This document shows, piece after piece, positions 9,572 through 18,739 of a stretch of 64,000 bases of DNA (position 1 is its first letter; each line of letters opens with the position of its first letter). Location: positions 34,558 through 98,557 of the forward strand of contig CACYPK010000004.1 of the NCBI GenBank assembly GCA_902776285.1. The letters run 5' to 3'. The DNA comes from an uncultured Eubacteriales bacterium. Its GTDB lineage: Bacteria > Bacillota > Clostridia > Peptostreptococcales > Anaerovoracaceae. The translations under genes were made by a program, and so were the position numbers. Below the pieces are notes generated by a model. That model was not told the origin of the DNA. It was given only the letters and a program-made list of their open reading frames with translations, and searched no databases.

Positions 9572-9673
9572 ATAAATGCCTCACAATCCGGGAATATCCG
9601 TTATAATGTGTATATGATAATACTTTCTGAATGATTAAACCATATAAGAAGCGTAAAAGATACATATAAAATT
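9572..9673. promoter_or_regulatory. divergent AT-rich promoter region of trkA and the TetM-like gene
   Basis: About 100 bases that are clearly AT-rich compared with the coding DNA. A TATAAT hexamer lies at 9602-9607 on the + strand and other TATTAT/TATAAC-like hexamers are present on the opposite strand. No -35 partner with good spacing could be fixed, so exact promoters are not assigned. Confidence 0.4.
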
Positions 9674-12349
9674 ATGCCCGATAAAAGGTTGACATTGGGA
9701 ATACTCGCTCACGTCGATGCCGGCAAAACTACACTGTCGGAAGCTTTGCTCTATACGACCGGAGAGATAAGGAAACCCGGAAGGGTGGACCACGGAGATT
9801 CATTCCTCGATGATGATTCGATAGAGAGAAACCGCGGAATCACCATTTTTTCCAGACAGGCAAGGTTCAGGGCCGGCGATACAGAAGTGACTCTTATAGA
9901 TACACCGGGCCACGTGGATTTCGCGGCCGAGATGGAGAGGTCTCTTTCCGTACTGGATTACGCCCTGCTGGTTGTGAGCGGATCCGAGGGGGTGCAGGCA
10001 CATACAAAGACCCTTTTCAGGCTTCTGAAAGAGAGGGGCATACCGGTCTTCGTATTTGTCAACAAGATGGATATTGCCGTGAGACCCAAAGAGGACATAC
10101 TGGCGCAGATGGCTTCTGAGCTTGAAGCGGGCATGGTCGATTTCAGCGAAGCCGCGGCCGGGACGGAGGCGTTCACGGACGCAGTGACTCTGTACTCGCC
10201 TGAACTGGCGGAGATCGTTCTTGAAGGCGGCATGCCTTCCGATGATCAGATAGCGGATGCAGTGCTGAAGGCTGAGATCGTACCTTGCATGTTCGGATCG
10301 GCTCTGAAGATAGAAGGTATCGAAGAACTCATAGAAGTGATCGGAAGATACACGAAAGCGCCGGAATACGGCAGTGAGTTCGGCGCCAGAGTGTTCAAGA
10401 TCGCTGACGCGGAGGACGGGGAGAGGCTGTGCTTCATCAAGGTGACCGGAGGAGAACTGAAGGTCAGGGACAGGGTGAAGGTGAACAGCGCATCCGGTGA
10501 AGAGCGGGAGGAGAAAGTCAATCAGATAAGGCTTTACTCCGGCAGCCGCTGCGTCGCCGCAGACTCCGCAGCGGCCGGCACGGTCTGCGCCGTGACGGGG
10601 CTCGGACGAGCCCTGCCGGGTGACGGACTGGGATCTGAAAAACCGCTGAAAGACAGTGTTATCAAGCCTTTCATGGCATATACCGTGAGCGGACCGGAAG
10701 GCCTGGATCCTTATATTCTGCTAAGAGATCTCAATAAGCTTACTGAAGAAGACCCGATGCTGAGCGCTTCCCGGAGGGCGGATGGCAGTTTAGAGATAAG
10801 GCTTATGGGTCAAGTACAGCTCGAGGTCCTGCAGACAGTTATCAGGGACAGATTCGGTTATGAAGTAAGCTTCGGATCGGGCAGCGTGCTGTATCTCGAG
10901 ACCGTGAGCGGCACCTACGAGGGCATGGGACACTTCGAACCTCTGAGGCATTACGCGGAGGTGCACCTTATTGTCGAACCTGCCGAGCGGGGCAGCGGCA
11001 TTGTCATAACTAGTATCGTCCCGGAAGACGAGTTGGCGCTCAACTGGCAGCGCCTCATATTGACACACCTAGAGGAAAAGGAACATGCCGGCGTACTGAC
11101 CGGCGCTCCTCTTACTGATGTGAAGATAAGCCTTGCCGCGGGCAGGGCTCATGACAAGCACACTACGGGAGGAGATTTCCGTGAGGCCACATACCGGGCG
11201 GTAAGGCACGCGCTGATGCAGGCAGGAGCGGACGGCAAGGCGGTCCTTCTGGAGCCGTGGTGCGAATACGAGATAGAACTGCCGGCGCAGAGTGTGGGAC
11301 GCGCCATGACGGATATAAGACAGATGGGCGGCAGTCAGGACGGTCTTGAGCAGTCAGGCGACATCGCGAGGATAAAGGGCCGTGTTCCCGCAAATGAGAT
11401 ATCCGATTACCAGCTGACACTGGCGGGATATACATCAGGCGAGGGAAGGCTGTCCGTTACACCGTGCGGATACGACGTCTGCCATGACGCCGCGAAGGTC
11501 ATCGAAGAAAAGGCGTATGAGCCTGAAAGAGATACGGACAACCCGGCGGATTCGGTCTTTGTGAACCACGGCGGCAGCGACATAGTGAAGTGGGACGAGG
11601 CCGCGGAACACATGCATCTCGGCAGTGTACTTAAGCGAAGAGCGCAGACGACGGCTGATCCTGCGGGATACGCGCCTAGGTCAAACACCGCGGCTGATGA
11701 GAACATCGACGTAAAGGAAGCGGCGCGCCGGAGGGCAGCCGCAGAGAAGGAGCTCCGCAAAATATTCGAGCGTACTTACGGCGCTTCAAAAGAGACGCGC
11801 CGCAGGGAGGTAAGCGAGGCGGACTACAGAAAAAAGCCGCGCATTTCAGATGAAGAAGCCGCCCGCAACGAGGCGCGCAATCAGGAGATAAAGGCCCGTC
11901 ACGAGAAAAAGACTGAAAAACCTGACGACAGACCGGTCCTGATCCTTATAGACGGCTACAATCTCATATTCGCGGACGGGTATCTTAAGGATCTGTCGGC
12001 CCGCGACATGGGGTCCGCAAGAGACCAGCTGATCGACAGGATATGCAATTACGCCGGCTATACCGGCTGTGAGACAGTCGTGCTGTTTGACGCTTACAAT
12101 GTCCCGTACGGAACGGGCCATGAGGAAGTCATCAACGGCGTAAGAGTGATGTTCACCGCAGAGGACGAGCCTGCTGACATACGAATGGGCATGATGGCTG
12201 CTGAAAGCAGGGGCAGGCAGGTCTACGTGGTAACTTCGGACAATCTGGTACAGACGGACGCGTGGGCGCACGGAGCTCTCCGCATATCATCGAGGGAGTT
12301 CCTTGACATGCTGGCCCGTACTGAAGAAGAGATACGATCTCATCTGTGA
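9674..12349 (+). CDS. TetM/EF-G-like translational GTPase fused to a C-terminal NYN (YacP/Rae1-like) nuclease domain
   Basis: 891 residues, about 250 longer than TetM/TetO. The N-terminal GTPase has AHVDAGKTT (residues 12-20), RNRGITIF, DTPGHVDF (about 76-83) and NKMD (about 130), followed by the EF-G-like domains II-V of ribosomal-protection proteins. Residues about 690-750 are a highly charged, Lys/Arg/Glu-rich linker. From about 752 to the end is a NYN/PIN-like domain: ILIDGYNLIF (Asp760), VVLFDAYNV, EPADIRMGMMA and VVTSDNLVQ. In the YacP/Rae1 family this fold cleaves mRNA in the ribosomal A site. The single protein therefore joins an A-site-directed GTPase to a candidate A-site nuclease. 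Tetracycline resistance cannot be inferred; the gene could be a translation quality-control factor. No mobile-element context is seen. Confidence 0.88.
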   Translation: MPDKRLTLGILAHVDAGKTTLSEALLYTTGEIRKPGRVDHGDSFLDDDSIERNRGITIFSRQARFRAGDTEVTLIDTPGHVDFAAEMERSLSVLDYALLVVSGSEGVQAHTKTLFRLLKERGIPVFVFVNKMDIAVRPKEDILAQMASELEAGMVDFSEAAAGTEAFTDAVTLYSPELAEIVLEGGMPSDDQIADAVLKAEIVPCMFGSALKIEGIEELIEVIGRYTKAPEYGSEFGARVFKIADAEDGERLCFIKVTGGELKVRDRVKVNSASGEEREEKVNQIRLYSGSRCVAADSAAAGTVCAVTGLGRALPGDGLGSEKPLKDSVIKPFMAYTVSGPEGLDPYILLRDLNKLTEEDPMLSASRRADGSLEIRLMGQVQLEVLQTVIRDRFGYEVSFGSGSVLYLETVSGTYEGMGHFEPLRHYAEVHLIVEPAERGSGIVITSIVPEDELALNWQRLILTHLEEKEHAGVLTGAPLTDVKISLAAGRAHDKHTTGGDFREATYRAVRHALMQAGADGKAVLLEPWCEYEIELPAQSVGRAMTDIRQMGGSQDGLEQSGDIARIKGRVPANEISDYQLTLAGYTSGEGRLSVTPCGYDVCHDAAKVIEEKAYEPERDTDNPADSVFVNHGGSDIVKWDEAAEHMHLGSVLKRRAQTTADPAGYAPRSNTAADENIDVKEAARRRAAAEKELRKIFERTYGASKETRRREVSEADYRKKPRISDEEAARNEARNQEIKARHEKKTEKPDDRPVLILIDGYNLIFADGYLKDLSARDMGSARDQLIDRICNYAGYTGCETVVLFDAYNVPYGTGHEEVINGVRVMFTAEDEPADIRMGMMAAESRGRQVYVVTSDNLVQTDAWAHGALRISSREFLDMLARTEEEIRSHL

Positions 12350-12433
12350 CGGCATTGATTTGTGCTCCGCGGGGTGCTATCTTTTTGGTATGCATGACAG
12401 GCAAAAAATGATATTGAAAGGACATATCAGGCA

Positions 12434-13051
12434 ATGAAAGGAAAACTCAAATATTTATTAGTGATGATGATCTCCGTATCGCTCATGGCTCTCGCGGCCT
12501 GCGGTGGAGGACAGGCAGAGCCGTCCGAACCGGAAACACCTGAGAAGGAGGGCATAGGCATCCACCATGCGGAGATAGAAATAGCCGATTACGGTACGGT
12601 CACTGTCGAACTCGACGGGGATACGGCTCCTATCACCGTGCAGAACTTCATGGACCTCGCGAACAGCGGATTCTATGACGGGCTCACGTTCCACCGCATA
12701 ATAGATGGATTCATGATCCAGGGCGGAGACCCGAACGGGAACGGTACGGGAGGCTCGGACAAGAATATCGTCGGAGAATTCGCATCGAACGGTTACGAAA
12801 ATAACATAGCTCACGTGAAGGGAGTAATATCGATGGCAAGATCGCAGGATCCTGACAGCGCCAGCTCGCAGTTCTTCATCATGGTGGCGGACGCTCCGCA
12901 CCTTGACGGCGAATACGCGGCTTTCGGCCATGTTACTTCCGGACAGGAGATAGTGGATAAGGTAGCTGCAGACGCTCAGCCGTTGGACAGCAACGGCACC
13001 ATGGCGCCTGAAGACCAGCCGGTGATTACCGCTATACGGATCATCGACTGA
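12434..13051 (+). CDS. cyclophilin-type peptidyl-prolyl cis-trans isomerase, lipoprotein
   Basis: 205 residues. A signal peptide ends in the lipobox LAAC with Cys23 as the lipidated residue, placing the enzyme on the outer face of the membrane. The remainder is a compact cyclophilin domain with the active-site segment FHRIIDGFMIQGGDP, then SQFFIM and the closing FGHVTSGQEIVDKV. It isomerises X-Pro bonds and probably helps fold exported proteins. The ATG at 12434 follows a modest AAAGG site about a dozen bases upstream. It is alone, 85 bases after the GTPase-nuclease gene and 68 before mscL. Confidence 0.93.
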   Translation: MKGKLKYLLVMMISVSLMALAACGGGQAEPSEPETPEKEGIGIHHAEIEIADYGTVTVELDGDTAPITVQNFMDLANSGFYDGLTFHRIIDGFMIQGGDPNGNGTGGSDKNIVGEFASNGYENNIAHVKGVISMARSQDPDSASSQFFIMVADAPHLDGEYAAFGHVTSGQEIVDKVAADAQPLDSNGTMAPEDQPVITAIRIID

Positions 13052-13119
13052 AATATAAAACGTTAAATCCAATATGAAAGGCGGGCCGTGATGACCGCGG
13101 CTCAGAAAAGGAGAAAGAA

Positions 13120-13509
13120 ATGATCAAGGAATTTAAGGAATTCATCAGCAAGGGCAATGTAATGGACATGGCAGTAGGCATCATCATCGGCGGAGCGTTC
13201 ACGGCTATCGTTAATGCTCTGGTCGAGTTCATCCTGATGCCTATCATCGGTATCATCAGCGGTGGAAAGAGCCTTGCCGACATGGCTTTTAAGGTAGGCA
13301 ACGCTGCGATAGGCTACGGCGCTTTCATTCAGGCGATAATCGACTTTCTGCTGATCGCCCTCGTGCTGTTCTTCATCATCAAGGCTCTCAACAAGGCAAA
13401 AGCAATGACAGAAAAGGCAGAAGAGGAAGCTCCTGCAGAACCGGAACCAGTACCGGCTGACATCGAGCTGCTGACAGAGATCCGCGACCTGCTCAAGAAG
13501 AACAAATAG
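13120..13509 (+). CDS. mscL: large-conductance mechanosensitive channel MscL
   Basis: 129 residues, typical for MscL. The N-terminal amphipathic helix and first membrane helix contain FKEFISKGNVMDMAVGIIIG, including the family motif around GNVxDxAVGxIIG. The second helix is AIIDFLLIALVLFFIIKALN, and the C-terminal helical bundle ends in LLTEIRDLLKKN. The homopentamer opens under membrane tension and releases solutes during hypo-osmotic shock. The ATG has AAAAGGAG upstream. Stand-alone gene. Confidence 0.97.
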   Translation: MIKEFKEFISKGNVMDMAVGIIIGGAFTAIVNALVEFILMPIIGIISGGKSLADMAFKVGNAAIGYGAFIQAIIDFLLIALVLFFIIKALNKAKAMTEKAEEEAPAEPEPVPADIELLTEIRDLLKKNK

Positions 13510-13537
13510 ACAATCCAAAAGACAAAAAGGGGACTAA

Positions 13538-14866
13538 ATGGACGATCAAAGACAGGAGAGATACATAGAGAACTTCCGCAAGCTGATCAGGTGCGAGACT
13601 GTCTCAGATCCCGATTGCGGCAGCCCTCAGGAGAACTTTGACAAGTTCCGCGAACTTCTGTGGGAAATGTTCCCGAATATCCGCAGCGCATGTGAGTTCG
13701 AACTGATCGACGGCGCCATGCTTCTCAGATGGAAGGGCAGCGATGTTACCAAGATGCCGGTGATGTTCATGAACCACCATGACGTTGTTCCGGCAAGGGC
13801 TGAGGACTGGAAGTACCCTCCGTTCAGCGCGGAGATCGCTGACGGAAAGATATGGGGACGCGGCACTCTTGATGATAAGGGCGGTACCTGGGCGATGTTC
13901 CAGGCAGCCGACGAACTCGCCGCGGAGAGATTCGTTCCGGAGCGCGACATTTACTTTGAAAGCAACTGCAATGAAGAGACCTTCGGAGCAGGCGCCCGTG
14001 CCATAGCGGAAAAACTCAGGGATCAGGGTATGAGATTTGAGATGATCTTCGACGAGGGCGGAGACATAGTCCGTGAACCGATCAGCGGAGCCAAGGGAAC
14101 CTTCGCGATGATAGGTGTGGGAGAAAAGAGCGTTGTCAATATGAAGTTCACGGCGAGATCCACCGGAGGACACGCTTCAACGCCCGAAAAGAACACGCCG
14201 ATCGCAAGGCTCGCCAAATTCATCGCCTATGTCGAGAGACATCAGGTGTTTGACGTCGAGCTGGCCCCGGCCCTGGCGGAGATGCTCAAGATCATAGCGC
14301 CGCACATGGGAAGAGCCGGAAAGCTCATGGAGAAGGCCGACAAGTACAGAAAACAGCTCGGAAGGCTGATGCCGGTGCTCGGATCGGCTACGGGAGCGAT
14401 GGTCTCGACCACCATTGCCTTCACGATGACAGGCGGAGGAGAAGCCGTGAACGTGATACCGTCCGAAGCCTGGGTGGTAGGTGACATGAGATGCTCACAC
14501 CATCAGGGTCAGGACGATTCGATCAGGGCGATCAGCAAGATCGCGAAAAAATTCGGCGTTGAGGTCGAGATAGTTCAGAAAGAGCCGGAATCGAGGCTCG
14601 CGGACTTCAGGGGAGAGGCCTTCAGGCTGGTAAAACAGGCTGTCACGAATACAGTGCCGGGCGTCGACGCCTGCGCGCCGTACATAATGACAGGAGGCTC
14701 GGACGCGAGGTTCTTCGACATCGTCTGCGATCAGTGCATAAGATTCCTGCCGTTTACCATTGACAGGGAGCAGCTGGATTCGATACACGGGATCAACGAG
14801 TGCGTAAGCATCGATACTCTGGTTCCCGCGGTCGATTATTACAGATACATGTATCAGCATCTCTGA
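13538..14866 (+). CDS. M20/M25/M40-family metallopeptidase (zinc carboxypeptidase/deacylase)
   Basis: 442 residues. Metal-binding and catalytic motifs of the M20 family are in order: NHHDVVP (about residues 79-85), GRGTLDDKGG with the bridging Asp (about 110-118) and CNEETFGAG with the general-base Glu pair (about 145). The dimerisation (lid) domain follows, with GGHASTPEKNTP. The family hydrolyses peptide or N-acyl-amino-acid bonds in the cytosol. It is followed after 18 bases by a YfcC-type carrier, which suggests that the pair imports and hydrolyses a dipeptide or acyl-amino acid. The exact substrate is unknown. Confidence 0.9.
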   Translation: MDDQRQERYIENFRKLIRCETVSDPDCGSPQENFDKFRELLWEMFPNIRSACEFELIDGAMLLRWKGSDVTKMPVMFMNHHDVVPARAEDWKYPPFSAEIADGKIWGRGTLDDKGGTWAMFQAADELAAERFVPERDIYFESNCNEETFGAGARAIAEKLRDQGMRFEMIFDEGGDIVREPISGAKGTFAMIGVGEKSVVNMKFTARSTGGHASTPEKNTPIARLAKFIAYVERHQVFDVELAPALAEMLKIIAPHMGRAGKLMEKADKYRKQLGRLMPVLGSATGAMVSTTIAFTMTGGGEAVNVIPSEAWVVGDMRCSHHQGQDDSIRAISKIAKKFGVEVEIVQKEPESRLADFRGEAFRLVKQAVTNTVPGVDACAPYIMTGGSDARFFDIVCDQCIRFLPFTIDREQLDSIHGINECVSIDTLVPAVDYYRYMYQHL

Positions 14867-14884
14867 TCTGAGAGGAACTGACAG

Positions 14885-16300
14885 ATGGCGGGCAAGGGCA
14901 AGAGAGACAACAGCGACGGCATAAACATAGGCGCGAGGTCGTTCCTTATAGCGATCGGGATAATCTTCATCCTGATGGTGGCCACTTACGTGCTTACTCT
15001 GGTGATACCGGGCGGAGAATACGCCAGGATCACAGACGAGGCAGGACATTCGGTCATAGACACCGAGTCGGGGTTCCATTATGTTGAAGGCGGGATCCCG
15101 TTCTGGAAGTGGCTGCTCTCGCCGTTTCTGGTGCTGGGAGCGGAAGGCTCCGGCACCATCATTGCCGTGCTCATATTCCTTCTGGTCATAGGAGGAGTAT
15201 TCAATTCGCTCACGGCGTGCGGCATGATGAATTACATGCTGGGCAAGATAGTGGACAGGTTCGGAGACGTCAAGTACAGGCTGATGGCCGTACTTATATT
15301 CTTCTTCATGGCTCTGGGTTCACTGGTCGGATCGTTCGAGGAGGTCATACCTATGGCGCCTATAGTGGTGGCGCTTGCGGTGGCTCTCGGATGGGACTCG
15401 GTGACAGGCGTCGGAATGTCTCTTCTGGCGACAGGCTGCGGATTCGCGGCCGGCATCGCAAACCCGTTCACCATAGGAGTCGCGCAGAGCCTGGCGGGGC
15501 TTCCGATGTTCAGCGGCATGTGGCTCAGGGCGCTTTCGTTCGTCCTGATATACGCGCTTCTGCTGTGGTTCATAAGGCGCCACGCACTTAAGATCGAGAG
15601 ACCCGCGGCTGAGGCAAGCGGCAGCATAGAGTATCTGCAGGATGACCGCATGGACAGGGGCCTCAGGGTGTTCGCTGTAATTCTCGGCGTCGGCATCGCC
15701 ATCGTTCTGAGTTCGGGATTCATAAAGGCGCTTCAGGACTACACCATGATAATCGTGGCCCTGATGTTCCTTTCAGCCGGCATCGCGTCGGTACTTATTT
15801 CCGGCACGAGCCTCAAGGAACTCGGAAGGACCTTCCTGAACGGCATGATCGCCATAGCGCCGTCCATACTCATGATACTCATGGCCTCGTCCATCAAGTA
15901 CACGATGGTCGAGGGCAAGATACTCGATACTATACTTTACAGGGCCGCCGGTATGGCGGACAGCATGTCGAAGGCGGGAGTGGTGCTCTTTATCTACGCG
16001 ATATGCCTGGTGATGAACTTCTTTATATCGTCGGGCTCGGCAAAAGCGTTCCTGCTTATTCCGATAATAGCGCCGCTCGCCCAGCTATTCGGCATCAACA
16101 TGCAGCTGGCGATAGTCGCCTTCGCGTTCGGCGACGGCTTCAGTAACGTTATCTATCCGACCAACGCGGGACTGCTCATCACGCTCGGACTGTCCGATGT
16201 GAGCTACGGAGACTGGTTCAAGTACTCCTGGAAGTTCCAGGCGCTGAATCTCGTTCTTACTTCAGCTATCCTGATGTTCGGACTCGCGGTCGGTTATTAG
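14885..16300 (+). CDS. YfcC/DcuC-type integral membrane carrier
   Basis: 471 residues, mostly hydrophobic, with about eleven membrane helices. The start (MVATYVLTLVIPGGEYAR), the FFMALGSLVGSFEEVIPMAP segment and the C-terminal FGDGFSNVIYPTNAG match the YfcC family (DcuC-like superfamily), whose members carry C4-dicarboxylates, arginine/ornithine-type amino acids or short peptides. It follows an M20 peptidase by 18 bases and precedes a GH3 glycosidase by ten bases, so it belongs to a five-gene run (13.5-21.3 kb). Its coupling to the peptidase points to an amino-acid or peptide substrate; this is inference. Confidence 0.85.
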   Translation: MAGKGKRDNSDGINIGARSFLIAIGIIFILMVATYVLTLVIPGGEYARITDEAGHSVIDTESGFHYVEGGIPFWKWLLSPFLVLGAEGSGTIIAVLIFLLVIGGVFNSLTACGMMNYMLGKIVDRFGDVKYRLMAVLIFFFMALGSLVGSFEEVIPMAPIVVALAVALGWDSVTGVGMSLLATGCGFAAGIANPFTIGVAQSLAGLPMFSGMWLRALSFVLIYALLLWFIRRHALKIERPAAEASGSIEYLQDDRMDRGLRVFAVILGVGIAIVLSSGFIKALQDYTMIIVALMFLSAGIASVLISGTSLKELGRTFLNGMIAIAPSILMILMASSIKYTMVEGKILDTILYRAAGMADSMSKAGVVLFIYAICLVMNFFISSGSAKAFLLIPIIAPLAQLFGINMQLAIVAFAFGDGFSNVIYPTNAGLLITLGLSDVSYGDWFKYSWKFQALNLVLTSAILMFGLAVGY

Positions 16301-16309
16301 AGGTTCTAT

Positions 16310-18739
16310 ATGAATAAATACGAAAAAGACAATATAGAAAGGCTGAGGCCTTATCTGGGGGAATGCACCGTGCTGCTAAAAAAGAACGACGCTTTTCCGC
16401 TTGACGGGCCTTGCAGCATAGTCGCCTGCGGAAGCGGCGTAAGAGACACCATAAAGGGCGGTACCGGATCTGGAGAGGTCAACTCGCGTTATTTCGTGAG
16501 CATAGAACAGGGGCTTAAGGACGCGGGCTTTACCATAAAGAACCCGTTCTGGCCGGACATGTTCAAACCTTTCAGCGAGTGGGAAAAGGACAAGCGCCGC
16601 GCCGAAATACGCAGAAAGGCGCGCAGGGAGGGGGTCAATATCATGGCGGCGTCGATGGGCGCGGTAGTGAAGCAGCCTGAATACATCATCCCGCTCGACT
16701 ACACGGCCGACGCGGCTGTTTACGTCGTGTCGCGCATATCCGGAGAGGGCAACGACAGGCTGGCGGAGAAGGGCGACCTGCTCCTGACTGACAGTGAGGT
16801 GAGGGATATCCTCAATCTCAACGCGCGATACAAAAGGTTCATGCTCGTCATAAACTCGGGCGGACCGGTCGATCTTTCTCCTGTGATGGGAGTTGGCAAC
16901 ATACTTGTCCTGTCACAGCTCGGAGTCGAGACAGGCGCCGCGCTCGCGGACATACTCCTAGGCAAGGCTTATCCTTCGGGCAAACTCACCACCACATGGG
17001 CCGCGACAGAGGACCTCTGCACCGCCGGAGACTTCGGCAAAAGGGACGACTCGCGCTACAGAGAGGGCATATTCGTCGGATACAGGTATTACGACTCATT
17101 CGGCCTTGAACCTCTGTTCCCGTTCGGATATGGGCTCGGATATACGGAATTTGAGATCGGAAATGCGGATGTCAGAACCGACGGGCCTCTGGTCGAGGTA
17201 TCCGCAAAAATAGAAAACACAGGCAGACTGGAAGGCAAGGAGACTCTTCAGGTATATGTTTCATGTCCTCAGGGAAGGCTTGGCAGGGAAAACAAGAGCC
17301 TGGCAGGCTTCGCGAAGACAGAAGGACTGGCGCCGGGAAAGAGTCAGACGATCACGGTCAGCTTTGACATAAGAGAACTCGCCGCGTTCGATACGAGGGT
17401 GGCTGCTTATATACTTGAAAAAGGCGAGTACATCGTTCTGGCAGGCGCGGACAGCAGGAACGCTGAACCGGCGGCCGTGCTCAGACTCAATGAAGATTTC
17501 ATAGTAAGGCGATCGGCAAGACTTTTTGAGGGCGCTGACTTTGACGATCTTAGGAGCCCGGGCATAAGGGACTTCAGCACGGTGGGCCTGCCGGTCCTGG
17601 ATCTCGATCTGTCGGAGTGCGAGACCATGCTCCCGGGTGAATGGGGCGCCGCGAAGGCGGATGACAGTCTGCTGGATGGATTCACGGCAGAGGAACTTGC
17701 GTATCTGAACGTCGGCAATTTCGACCCATCCAAAATGAGTATAGCTACTGTCATAGGAGATTCAGCTCAGAGCGTCGTAGGCGCGGCGGGCGAGTCGACA
17801 GTCCTTTTCAAGGACAGAGGAATAGACAGCATTATAATGTCTGACGGTCCGGCCGGAATAAGGATAGCCCGCCGCTACTTCGAAGACGAAAAGGGCGCGC
17901 ACGTCCTGGGCTCAGCCATACCGGAGTCGATGACCGAAATGCTGCCGAACGTTCTCAGAAACGCGCTTACAAGAGAAGCCAAAGTCAAAAAAGGCGCGCG
18001 GGTCATAGAGCAGTACTGCACCGCGATACCTATCGCCACCGCCATAGCGCAGAGCTGGAACACGGACTTTGCCGAAATGTGCGGCGACATAGTCGGAAGC
18101 GAGATGGATATCTTCGGTATAGACCTCTGGCTGGCTCCTGCGCTCAACATACACAGAAACATCCTTTGCGGGCGCAACTTCGAGTACTTTTCGGAGGATC
18201 CGCTCATCAGCGGAAAATTCGCGGCCGCACTCACAAGGGGAGTGCAGAAGCATCCGGGACGCGGAGTGACGATAAAGCACTTTGCCGCAAACAATCAGGA
18301 GACCAACCGTTACGCGAGCAACAGCATCGTGAGCGAGAGGGCTCTACGCGAGATATACCTGAAGGGATTTGGCAAATGCGTGCGCGAGTCAGATCCTATG
18401 GCTCTGATGACCTCGTACAACCTGCTGAACGGCGTACACACTTCGGAAAGCAGGGCGCTGACAGAGATACTGAGGAGCGAATACGGATTCGACGGCCTCA
18501 TCATGACCGATTGGGTCATTGGAGGAGATCTTCTGCTTGCAAAGGGCTCAAAATACGGTACTCCTGACGCCGCCAGAGTGGCCGCGGCGGGCTGCAGCCT
18601 GTTCATGCCGGGCGGAAAGAAGGACTACAGACAGATCATCGCCGGGCTTAAAAACGGCACCGTAACTGAGCGGCAGCTCAGAGAAAACGCCGGATGGACG
18701 CTGCACATCCTTGAAAGGCTCGGTAAAGGAAAGAAATGA
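16310..18739 (+). CDS. glycoside hydrolase family 3 enzyme with circularly permuted domain order
   Basis: 809 residues. In most GH3 beta-glucosidases the TIM barrel comes first; here the order is reversed. The N-terminal part (residues about 1-270, ending GYRYYDSFGLEPLFPFGYG) is the GH3 C-domain, followed by a fibronectin-III-like domain (about 290-400, YTEFEIGNADVRTDG onward). The (beta/alpha)8 barrel lies at about 490-805, with SDGPAGIRIA, KHFAANNQETNR and the nucleophile Asp734 in IMTDWVIGGD. The same reversed order is known from Ruminococcus albus and Butyrivibrio beta-glucosidases. No signal peptide is visible, so it probably acts on imported oligosaccharides in the cytosol. Its ATGA overlap with galK suggests a galactose-containing substrate. 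Confidence 0.9.
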   Translation: MNKYEKDNIERLRPYLGECTVLLKKNDAFPLDGPCSIVACGSGVRDTIKGGTGSGEVNSRYFVSIEQGLKDAGFTIKNPFWPDMFKPFSEWEKDKRRAEIRRKARREGVNIMAASMGAVVKQPEYIIPLDYTADAAVYVVSRISGEGNDRLAEKGDLLLTDSEVRDILNLNARYKRFMLVINSGGPVDLSPVMGVGNILVLSQLGVETGAALADILLGKAYPSGKLTTTWAATEDLCTAGDFGKRDDSRYREGIFVGYRYYDSFGLEPLFPFGYGLGYTEFEIGNADVRTDGPLVEVSAKIENTGRLEGKETLQVYVSCPQGRLGRENKSLAGFAKTEGLAPGKSQTITVSFDIRELAAFDTRVAAYILEKGEYIVLAGADSRNAEPAAVLRLNEDFIVRRSARLFEGADFDDLRSPGIRDFSTVGLPVLDLDLSECETMLPGEWGAAKADDSLLDGFTAEELAYLNVGNFDPSKMSIATVIGDSAQSVVGAAGESTVLFKDRGIDSIIMSDGPAGIRIARRYFEDEKGAHVLGSAIPESMTEMLPNVLRNALTREAKVKKGARVIEQYCTAIPIATAIAQSWNTDFAEMCGDIVGSEMDIFGIDLWLAPALNIHRNILCGRNFEYFSEDPLISGKFAAALTRGVQKHPGRGVTIKHFAANNQETNRYASNSIVSERALREIYLKGFGKCVRESDPMALMTSYNLLNGVHTSESRALTEILRSEYGFDGLIMTDWVIGGDLLLAKGSKYGTPDAARVAAAGCSLFMPGGKKDYRQIIAGLKNGTVTERQLRENAGWTLHILERLGKGKK

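Noticed and set aside
9674..12349. Acquired tetracycline resistance gene
   Set aside because: There is no mobile context, the base composition is like the neighbours, and the C-terminal nuclease fusion is foreign to Tet proteins.
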